In this document: piece by piece, positions 6,699 to 11,912 of the stretch
Layout of the letters: every line of letters begins with the position of its first letter
Numbering within the stretch: the stretch's first letter is position 1
From: Candidatus Latescibacterota bacterium
GTDB taxonomy: Bacteria > Latescibacterota > 4484-107 > B68-G9
Length of the DNA stretch: 11,912 bases
Direction: 5' to 3'
Assembly (NCBI GenBank): GCA_012962735.1
Contig: DTXA01000310.1
Span: 1 to 11,912, forward strand
Program-made: the position numbers and the translations under genes
Notes under the pieces: model-generated
Told to the model about the DNA's origin: nothing
Database searches by the model: none
Seen by the model: the letters and a program-made list of their open reading frames with translations, nothing else

Positions 6699-7840
6699 GG
6701 CCTTTCAGCTTTCGGGGAATTCCTCGCCCCATGCCGCAACAGGACCCCTTCGATCGTCACTGCACCAGCAACAATCAAAGCACACAACACATAGGGAGCC
6801 CTGAGTCCAGAGTGCTGGGCGACCCATCCCCCCACAAAGGGGCCCACAAGGATGCCGCTCCCCACGATAGCCTCGTTCAGTCCGCTGTATGCTCCCATTT
6901 GGACCTGTCCGTACAGGCTGTGGAAAAGGCTGAGGGAATACGTTGTGCCGAGCAGGAAACCCAACAGCAGGAACCCCAAGGCGAACCCATACGCCTCCTT
7001 AGAGATAGATACAAGCCCCATCCCCCCCACTGCCAAAGCTTGGGCGGCTACGAGCGGCTTCAATCCTCTTACGTCTCTTCCGGCCTTGGTCCGGTAGTGG
7101 ACGAATGTGGCCAACTGGGCCAGCGATATCAAGGCCATAAGGATTCCTAAGGCCTTGGGGGAGAAGCCCAGCTCCGTCCCCAGCTTCGGGAACAAAGCCC
7201 TTACCGTGCCTAATGCGAAATATCCCGCAAAATTAGCCACCCAAATAACATAAAGCATCGGGTGTCTTACACCACTCGGCGGATCAGCCTCAGCCCTGGT
7301 CGGAGCCCCGCTTCCCCCGGGGACTCCAACAAGCAACGCTATAATTGCCATGTTCAGCCCCGCAGCACCCCAGAAGGGAAGTCGGAAGTTCACATGGAAG
7401 GCCAGTCCTCCTAAAAGGGGCCCAGCCACCACCCCCGTACACCACGCCACGTTGTACTCCCCCAAGGCCCGTGCCAAGGCCTCCCGGTCCTTTCCCTCCG
7501 CTATCCACGCCGCAAGAGGTGGCCAGAAAAGGGCCACGACCGCACCCCCCAGGCCCACAGGCGGGAGCAGGTCCTCCACTCGTTCGGTCCACACTATCCC
7601 TGTATACACCAGCGCATAGATCACCGCCCCTGCGATCATCAGCCGCTTGGGCCGGAGCCTGTCCGCCAGCCGTCCGGTGAAGGGAGCGGCCAGAGTATAG
7701 CAAAGTGGCCCCACAGTACCCACCACCCCCAACTGGAACGGGGAGGCGCCCAACCGCATCGCCAAGAGGGGAAGGGCGAAGTTCACCATGGACACAACCA
7801 CTGCCATCCCGAAGGCAGCTAGCTCGAGGGACAGAGCCAC
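6695..7840 (-). CDS. Major facilitator superfamily transporter
   Basis: A 12-helix-type inner-membrane transporter of about 381 residues. The first helices are rich in A, V, L and F (MAVVVSMVNFALPLLAMRLG), and the loop between helices 2 and 3 carries GRLADRLRPKRLM, the MFS motif A (G-x-L-a-D-r-x-g-r-k). A hydrophilic central loop (GVPGGSGAPTRAEADPPSGV) separates the two six-helix halves. A second pseudo-motif-A-like segment (HYRTKAGRDVRGLKPLV) lies in the C-terminal half. The substrate cannot be told; drug or metabolite export and sugar uptake are both possible. The open frame reaches 7942, but its first 34 codons are out-of-frame sequence of a decayed glycosylhydrolase-like gene. I therefore prefer GTG 7840, which has AGAAGGG 5 bases upstream. 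ATG 7807 is a shorter alternative that would still keep helix 1. It may be a single-gene unit, since a new promoter lies at its end. Confidence 0.88.
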   Translation of the reverse strand: MALSLELAAFGMAVVVSMVNFALPLLAMRLGASPFQLGVVGTVGPLCYTLAAPFTGRLADRLRPKRLMIAGAVIYALVYTGIVWTERVEDLLPPVGLGGAVVALFWPPLAAWIAEGKDREALARALGEYNVAWCTGVVAGPLLGGLAFHVNFRLPFWGAAGLNMAIIALLVGVPGGSGAPTRAEADPPSGVRHPMLYVIWVANFAGYFALGTVRALFPKLGTELGFSPKALGILMALISLAQLATFVHYRTKAGRDVRGLKPLVAAQALAVGGMGLVSISKEAYGFALGFLLLGFLLGTTYSLSLFHSLYGQVQMGAYSGLNEAIVGSGILVGPFVGGWVAQHSGLRAPYVLCALIVAGAVTIEGVLLRHGARNSPKAERP

Positions 7841-8304
7841 CTGTACCCTTCTACGTAAGGGGGAACCTCGATACAGTTTACCCCATGCCGGTTGATCACA
7901 TACCAATCGGGGTGCTCCCGTATGACTCTCTCGGATGGACATTTCAGGGCTACTAAGGCCGCGTGCACCTTTAGCCCATACCTTTGCCCCACTTCAACCG
8001 ATATGGCCAACATGTCCAGGTCCGTCGATGCCAGGAGATAGCTGGCATATCGGACCAGGCTATCTTCCTAATAGACGTATACCAATACCAGGTCTACGCC
8101 GCACTCCTGGATCTGGCGCCCTTTTCAGCTCCTCCGCTTCGAGCTCAGCCCGATAGCGGAACGCACCATTTCCAGATCGTTAAGGCGGCACGTTGGAATA
8201 TCGTCCGATCCGTAGAACGGACAAAATATAACTCCGAACTACCGGCCGGTCAAGGAAAAGTCTGCCTGAGACAGATCTTGAAAGGGCCTTCCATTTAGTC
8301 TAAA
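7819..8304 (-). pseudogene. Decayed family-10-glycosylhydrolase-like gene (GHL10-type)
   Basis: On the minus strand one frame reads sensible protein in pieces. LSQADFSLTGR is followed by TAG 8241-8239, then FGVIFCPFYGSDDIPTCRL and NDLEMVR. The reading moves one frame for RYRAELEAEELKRA (about 8165-8115), returns to the first frame for IQECGVDLVLVYVY, and is cut by TAG 8070-8068. It continues as EDSLVRYASYLLAS, VGQRYGLKVHAALVAL, HPDWYVINRHG and YVEGYRWLCPSS to TAG 7821-7819. The GLKVHA, HPDW and YRWLCPS segments recall GHL10/family-10 glycosylhydrolase-like proteins, TIM-barrel enzymes of uncertain carbohydrate substrate. That match is from memory of the family and is moderate. Two ambers, two compensating shifts, no start codon with a ribosome site, and loss of the 3' half show a pseudogene rather than a working gene. 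Its end overlaps the MFS start by about 20 bases. Confidence 0.7.
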
Positions 8305-8336
8305 TCAAGCATAGACTCTTTGGGTATATAAAACCC

Positions 8337-8363
8337 TTGCCTCGGAAGACCTAAATGTATATT
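8337..8363 (+). promoter_or_regulatory. Weak promoter candidate for recN
   Basis: TTGCCT (8337-8342) and TATATT (8358-8363) resemble -35 and -10 elements but are only 15 bases apart, which is short for sigma70. An AT-rich stretch (TATATAAAA, near 8324-8332) offers other -10-like hexamers with no clear -35. A LexA-type operator was looked for by eye and not seen. Confidence 0.2.
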
Positions 8364-8378
8364 TTTTGTCTTAGGGGG

Positions 8379-8420
8379 ATGTCCGATGCGGACCTGGAGT
8401 GCTTCGACCTCTCTTCGTAA
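8379..8420 (+). CDS. Possible 13-codon leader ORF of recN
   Basis: ATG 8379 reads MSDADLECFDLSS and stops at TAA 8418-8420, two bases before the recN ATG, an arrangement suited to translational coupling. AGGGGG (8373-8378) touches this ATG directly, which is too close for efficient initiation. The same AGGGGG is well spaced (7 bases) for ATG 8386 in another frame, which does not lead to recN. recN itself lacks a good Shine-Dalgarno. The reading is speculative; it could be chance in an untranslated leader. Confidence 0.25.
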   Translation: MSDADLECFDLSS

Positions 8421-8422
8421 GT

Positions 8423-10135
8423 ATGCTCAGAGAACTGCACATAAAGGATTTCACCATAATCGAGGAGGTTTCCCTCCCCTTCGGCCCCGGCCTCACCGTG
8501 ATCACCGGTGAGACCGGAGCAGGCAAATCCATACTGGTGGAAGCGCTAGGTTTGCTTTTGGGCGGGCGGGCCTCCCCGGACATCGTACGGTTAGGGGCCG
8601 ACCGATGCCGGGTGGAGGGGCTCTTCGACCTCTCGGAGTGGAAGCCAGCTTTAAGGGTTGTCAGGGAGCTCGGGGTGGAGGTGGAAGGGGAGCTGGTCCT
8701 CTGCCGGGAGGTGTCCACCGGCGGGAGGAGCAGGTGTTACATAAACGGGAGGCTGGTCCCCCTGTACCTGCTCAGGGCCGTGGGGGATGTCCTGGTGGAC
8801 ATACACGGCCAGCACGAGCACCAGGCTCTCCTGAGGGAAGAGACCCATATAGGCTTCTTGGATAGATTCGGGGGGCTGGAACCTCTCGTGGAGGAGGTGG
8901 ACCGGCTCTACGGGGAGTTCGTGGAGCTACAAGGGTGCCTCCGAGACCTCAAGGACCGCCAAAGGGCTGTATCCGAACGTAGGGAGCTTTATGCGTTTCA
9001 GCTCAGAGAAATAGAAGAGGCAGAGCCGCAGCCCGGGGAGATGGGGCGACTCGAGGAGGAAAGAAAAGTGCTGGAAAACGCCGAGGAGCTTTTGGAGGCC
9101 GCCTCTGCCCTGGTGAACCTCCTGTATGAAGGGGAGGATTCCGTGGTCGCCCGCCTGAGCCAGGGTACGAGGACCATGGAGGAGATGGCCAAGGTGGACC
9201 CCTCCTTGAAGGAACAGGTAGACCTCTGCAGGGGTCTCCTCTACGAGGTGGAGGACGTAGCCGGTTTCTTCAGGGAGTACGCTGGTAGGATAGATGTGGA
9301 CCCAGAGCGCTTAGAGGAGGTGCAGGAGCGGCTGGAGGTCCTCAAGAGGCTGGTGCGAAAGTACGGGGGATCCGAAGAGGCGGTGCTCAGGTACAGGGAT
9401 TTCATCAGAGGTGAACTGGAGGCCTCGGAGGGACTTGAAAAGGAAATAAGGGAGGTGGAGGTTCGATTGGAGGAGGCCAGGAGGGCGCTGTCCGAGGCCT
9501 GTCGGACGCTTTCAGATGCTCGTCGGGAGGCGGCTGGAAGGCTCTCTGAGGCCGTCGAGGATGCCCTTTCCGAGCTGGGTATGAAAGGGGCCTCCTTCCG
9601 AGTGCACCTCGAAGCTGAGGAGGACCCGGAAGGACCTGTGGAGATCGAGGGGCGGCGTTTCCGGGCCGGTCCCTCGGGCATTGACATCTGCCGGTTTTTC
9701 TTAGCGGCCAACCCTGGGGAGGGCCTCCGCCCCCTGGCGCAAGTGGCCTCCGGGGGCGAGATATCCCGGATTATGCTTGCCTTGAAGTCCATTCTTGCCG
9801 AGGTGGACGCCGTGCCTATGGCCGTGTTCGACGAGATAGATATCGGCATCTCTGGCCGCACGGCGGATGCGGTCGGGAGGAAACTCAAAGACTTCTCACG
9901 TTCCCACCAGGTCCTCTCGATCACCCACCTTCCCCAGATCGCCTGTATGGCGGACCTGCATCTAGTGGCCCGCAAGCGGCGGAAGCGGGGCCGTACGGTG
10001 GCCGAGGTCTTCCCGGTAGAGGGGGAGGAGAGGGTCCGGGAGCTAGCCCGCCTCCTCGGGGGGGGCCGTATCTCCCCTACCGCCCGGCGCTATGCTGAAG
10101 AGATGCTGAGGGAGGCTGGTCATGCCCCGGCATAG
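8423..10135 (+). CDS. recN: DNA repair protein RecN (SMC-like ATPase)
   Basis: RecN is a cytoplasmic SMC-type ATPase that gathers broken DNA ends for RecA-dependent double-strand break repair. The 570-residue protein has the canonical start MLRELHIKDFTIIEEVSLPF and Walker A GETGAGKS (29-36). A long heptad-rich coiled-coil region runs through about 150-380 (for example LEEERKVLENAEELLEAA), split by the hinge-like middle. The ABC signature SGGE is at 443-446 and Walker B MAVFDEIDIGISG at about 466-478. After it come the SITHLPQIA switch and a short C-terminal domain. The length matches RecN. I prefer ATG 8423 because it gives the family's usual N-terminus. A GTG at 8399 would add eight residues and has no better ribosome site. 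Upstream lies only the divergent pseudogene and leader. The 3' end overlaps the phosphatidyltransferase gene by 14 bases. Confidence 0.97.
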   Translation: MLRELHIKDFTIIEEVSLPFGPGLTVITGETGAGKSILVEALGLLLGGRASPDIVRLGADRCRVEGLFDLSEWKPALRVVRELGVEVEGELVLCREVSTGGRSRCYINGRLVPLYLLRAVGDVLVDIHGQHEHQALLREETHIGFLDRFGGLEPLVEEVDRLYGEFVELQGCLRDLKDRQRAVSERRELYAFQLREIEEAEPQPGEMGRLEEERKVLENAEELLEAASALVNLLYEGEDSVVARLSQGTRTMEEMAKVDPSLKEQVDLCRGLLYEVEDVAGFFREYAGRIDVDPERLEEVQERLEVLKRLVRKYGGSEEAVLRYRDFIRGELEASEGLEKEIREVEVRLEEARRALSEACRTLSDARREAAGRLSEAVEDALSELGMKGASFRVHLEAEEDPEGPVEIEGRRFRAGPSGIDICRFFLAANPGEGLRPLAQVASGGEISRIMLALKSILAEVDAVPMAVFDEIDIGISGRTADAVGRKLKDFSRSHQVLSITHLPQIACMADLHLVARKRRKRGRTVAEVFPVEGEERVRELARLLGGGRISPTARRYAEEMLREAGHAPA

Positions 10136-10838
10136 CTCCTGGCCCCACCGGGTCGCCAACTTCCTCACCGTAAGCCGGATCCTGCTCGTTCCCCCATTCG
10201 TCGTCTTCCTTCTTCGGGAGGGCGTACCGGGCACATATACCCGTGCCCTGGTCGTCTACATGGTCCTCTCCGACCTATTGGACGGTCCCATGGCCCGCAG
10301 GGGTAGGGGCAAGAATCTGATGGGGCAATTCCTGGATCCCTTAGGAGATAAGCTTATGGTAGGCCTGGGTTACCTCGTCCTCTCGCTTAAGTCCCACCTC
10401 ATCCCCCTCTGGCTTACGGCTCTGGTCCTGGGGAGGTTCATAGTCCTTAGGGGGCTGTGGGGTCTAGTGTTCTGGACGTCCGGGATGGACCTTCGCTCTT
10501 TCCTCGGCCTCGGGAACATCTTGACCCGACCCAATTGGCTGGGCAAGTTAGCGGCGGACACACAGATGGGACTCTTCCTGGTGGTGATCTTCCCCTTCCC
10601 GGAGTTCCTGCGGGCGGTCGGTACCCACATCGTGGCCGGGCTCACCGGGGCCTCCGGCGTTTTTTACCTCCTCCTCTCCGCCAGGGCTATCCGGGACGCT
10701 GGGATACTGATGGGACCAAAGGTGCGCTGGAGGGCCCTGGGAAGGACCCTGCATAGGACCTCTTCTGTTCTTGCGAGCCTTATATGGGAACGCCCGGCAG
10801 ATATGCGTCCGAATGGAGATCGCTTGGGCACCGGTTGA
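10122..10838 (+). CDS. CDP-alcohol phosphatidyltransferase family membrane enzyme
   Basis: A 238-residue inner-membrane enzyme that transfers a phosphatidyl group from a CDP-lipid to an alcohol. Residues 51-76 match the catalytic signature D(x)2DG(x)2AR(x)8G(x)3D(x)3D exactly: Asp51, Asp54, Gly55, Ala58, Arg59, Gly68, Asp72, Asp76, the metal- and CDP-binding residues. Hydrophobic segments follow at about 20-33, 79-90, 95-118, 150-165 and 170-187, consistent with the six-helix fold. The N-terminus NFLTVSRILLVPPFVVFLL is typical of PgsA-like phosphatidylglycerophosphate synthases, the most likely role. A different acceptor such as serine, inositol phosphate or choline cannot be excluded, so no symbol is assigned. 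The C-terminal 45 residues are polar and unusual in length. It starts inside the end of recN (14-base overlap), so it is coupled to it. The pairing seems positional rather than functional. Confidence 0.88.
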   Translation: MPRHSSWPHRVANFLTVSRILLVPPFVVFLLREGVPGTYTRALVVYMVLSDLLDGPMARRGRGKNLMGQFLDPLGDKLMVGLGYLVLSLKSHLIPLWLTALVLGRFIVLRGLWGLVFWTSGMDLRSFLGLGNILTRPNWLGKLAADTQMGLFLVVIFPFPEFLRAVGTHIVAGLTGASGVFYLLLSARAIRDAGILMGPKVRWRALGRTLHRTSSVLASLIWERPADMRPNGDRLGTG

Positions 10839-10895
10839 AGGCCTCGGACTTTAAAGAGCATCGGTGGAAGCTCAAATTCCCCTTAGGGGGGGAGG

Positions 10896-11116
10896 ATGAG
10901 AACACAATGTAAGCTTCCAAGTATCGCAGTCCAGGGGAAAGTTCTCACGGTATTCCTGGCCAGAGATGGGAAACATAATCTGTACCTGTGGAAGCTGTAC
11001 TGGCCTGTAAGACAAATTGGGACCTGATGATGCTCATAGAGGTTAAGCATGGCCTGTACACGTTTGACCAGTTCCGCTTAATCCATAGCGAGGGAGAGGG
11101 TGAAAGCCGATTCTGA
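10896..11116 (+). pseudogene. Two-frame small ORF pair, possibly one frameshifted gene, function unknown
   Basis: ATG 10896 has a strong ribosome site (AGGGGGGGAGG) and opens a 43-residue frame, MRTQCKLPSIAVQGKV to LYWPVRQIGT, ending at TGA 11025-11027. A second frame is open from a TAA at 10976-10978 and reads VPVEAVLACKTNWDL, then MMLIEVKHGLYTFDQFRLIH and SEGEGESRF to TGA 11114-11116. Its ATG at 11027 overlaps the first stop as TGATG. Both stretches look protein-like in composition. The best reading may be one gene of about 70 codons with a frameshift between about 10977 and 11025. The alternative is two coupled micro-genes. The CCCCTTAGGGG inverted repeat at about 10879-10889 could mask the first ribosome site. 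The 3' end overlaps the start of the iron-sulfur protein gene. No family is recognised. Confidence 0.35.
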
Positions 11117-11777
11117 AGGCAACTACAAAGAACTTAAAGCCTTCGCCCTCAAACAGGGTATAGCCCTCTTCGGAGTGGCTAAATTCGACCCTGAGGAGGC
11201 CCGATCCCTCCTCTCCGATCGGGAGGGGAACGACCTGCCCTTTGCGATCTCTATGGGCGTGCGCCTGAGTCGGACGGTGTTGGAGGGAATAGTCGACCGC
11301 CCCACCCTCCTATACCAATGGCACTACCGCCAGGCCAACTATCTGTTGGACCGAACCGCCTTCCTGCTCTCCCTTCAGATCCAGGATAAGGGTGCCAGGG
11401 CCATGCCGATACCAGCTTCCCAGATAGTGGACTGGAAGTGCCAGAGAGCCCACTTATCCCATAAGCACGTAGCGAGGCTCGCCGGCCACGGATGGATCGG
11501 CAGGAACAACCTCTTAGTGAACCCCCGCTTCGGAGCCCAGGTGCGCTACGTCACTGTCCTGACCGACCTGCCCTTGAAGGTCGATGAGCCTGTGGAGGGA
11601 GATTGTGGGGACTGCCGGGCCTGTGTGGAGGTATGTCCAGCGGAGGCGCTCGGGAGTATGCCCGAGGAATACGACTTCCACAGATGCTTCGAGAACCTGA
11701 AGACCTTTGCCAGGGAACACCGTATAGGCCACTACATATGCGGGGTATGCGTGCGAGCTTGCCCGGGAAAGGGATAG
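11100..11777 (+). CDS. QueG-like double [4Fe-4S] cluster protein, short form
   Basis: A 225-residue cytoplasmic protein with an N-terminal domain resembling the core of epoxyqueuosine reductases and a C-terminal ferredoxin-like domain. Residues 118-158 (HLSHKHVARLAGHGWIGRNN, then a segment ending VTVLTDLPL) match the conserved QueG-type block before the clusters. Cluster ligands are C169xxC172xxC175xxxC179P and, for the second cluster, C196 with C214xxC217xxxC221P: eight cysteines, as for two [4Fe-4S] clusters. QueG reduces epoxyqueuosine to queuosine in tRNA with cobalamin and is 310-380 residues. This protein is shorter and lacks the C-terminal HEAT region, so it may be a related oxidoreductase of other function; no symbol is given. 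The start GTG 11100 follows GAGGGAGAGG and overlaps the end of the upstream small ORF. The frame ends at CPGKG. Confidence 0.8.
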   Translation: MKADSEGNYKELKAFALKQGIALFGVAKFDPEEARSLLSDREGNDLPFAISMGVRLSRTVLEGIVDRPTLLYQWHYRQANYLLDRTAFLLSLQIQDKGARAMPIPASQIVDWKCQRAHLSHKHVARLAGHGWIGRNNLLVNPRFGAQVRYVTVLTDLPLKVDEPVEGDCGDCRACVEVCPAEALGSMPEEYDFHRCFENLKTFAREHRIGHYICGVCVRACPGKG

Positions 11778-11811
11778 AAGAGATATGTCACTAATCTAAG
11801 GGAACGAGCCT

Positions 11812-11912
11812 ATGGAAGTGCGGGAAGTTGAACCACACGAGCTGGACAAGCTCGTAGAGTTCCGCAACACTTGGTTCCCTCCTGTATCCCTTGAAGAGTG
11901 GAGGAGAGACCC
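11812..11912 (+). CDS. N-terminus of a GNAT-like acetyltransferase (partial)
   Basis: ATG 11812 follows AAGGGA by 8 bases and opens a frame that runs off the right edge after 33 codons. The visible residues MEVREVEPHELDKLVEFRN followed by FPPVSLEEWRRD fit the first strand and helix of GNAT acetyltransferases (R.v.p.dld.lv.lrn..fp). The acetyl-CoA-binding motifs would lie beyond the window, so the assignment is tentative and no substrate can be proposed. It follows the iron-sulfur protein by 34 bases on the same strand and is probably in the same unit. Confidence 0.5.
   Translation, partial: MEVREVEPHELDKLVEFRNTWFPPVSLEEWRRD

Noticed and set aside
7819..8241. Amber (TAG) recoding, for example as pyrrolysine, to explain coherent reading across TAG codons here and at 3820
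   Set aside because: The same stretches also need frameshifts, and TAG serves as the normal stop of recN and of the QueG-like gene, so gene decay or sequence error is simpler.
8379..8430. ATG 8386 with well-spaced AGGGGG as the true recN start
   Set aside because: It is in a different frame from RecN; the translation (MRTWSASTSLRKYAQ) does not resemble RecN, whose family start is clear at ATG 8423.
10838..10895. Rho-independent terminator after the phosphatidyltransferase gene (CCCCTTAGGGG)
   Set aside because: The stem is only four G-C pairs and no T-run follows; it is better read as part of the ribosome site of the next ORF.
10971..11010. A CTCGSC cysteine motif (plus-strand frame reading NIICTCGSCTGL) as part of an iron-sulfur protein
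   Set aside because: This frame stops at TAA 11008-11010, has no good start, and competes with two better frames covering the same bases.

Overview
The window looks like chromosomal DNA from a diderm (Gram-negative-type) bacterium, probably an uncultured and perhaps thermophilic lineage. DNA is G+C-rich, AGG and ATA codons are common, and there is an outer-membrane beta-barrel protein with a terminal Phe. The phylum cannot be named from this sequence. I see no tRNA, rRNA, CRISPR array, transposase or phage gene.

Minus-strand block (positions 1-7840), in transcription order: an MFS transporter; a small outer-membrane beta-barrel protein with its own good promoter; HPr (ptsH); Enzyme I (ptsI); a 71-residue TPR-like ORF; about 500 bases of broken or very short reading frames; a sugar-phosphate nucleotidyltransferase with a left-handed beta-helix tail; a PHP/DUF3604-type metallohydrolase; and the N-terminal part of S-adenosylmethionine synthetase (metK), cut by the window edge. 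Genes from the nucleotidyltransferase to metK are 9-11 bases apart, each with a strong Shine-Dalgarno sequence, and ptsH and ptsI overlap, so these two groups are transcription units. HPr and Enzyme I appear without any EII gene in view.

Divergence zone (about 7820-8422): on the minus strand lies a decayed gene for a family-10-glycosylhydrolase-like protein. It is recognisable in pieces but broken by two amber codons and a pair of compensating frameshifts. Its 3' end runs into the start of the MFS gene. On the plus strand the same zone supplies the upstream region of recN, including a possible 13-codon leader ORF.

Plus-strand block (8423-11912): recN (DNA repair ATPase), overlapped by a CDP-alcohol phosphatidyltransferase gene; then a small two-frame ORF pair that may be a frameshifted gene; then a short QueG-like double [4Fe-4S] protein; then the start of a GNAT-like acetyltransferase, cut by the window edge.

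Most genes are housekeeping or recognised families. The less ordinary content is the three regions of broken reading frames (3319-3817, 7819-8304, 10896-11116), the recN leader, and the pairing of a DUF3604 metallohydrolase with a nucleotidyltransferase and metK. I found no convincing evidence of a wholly new multi-gene system.
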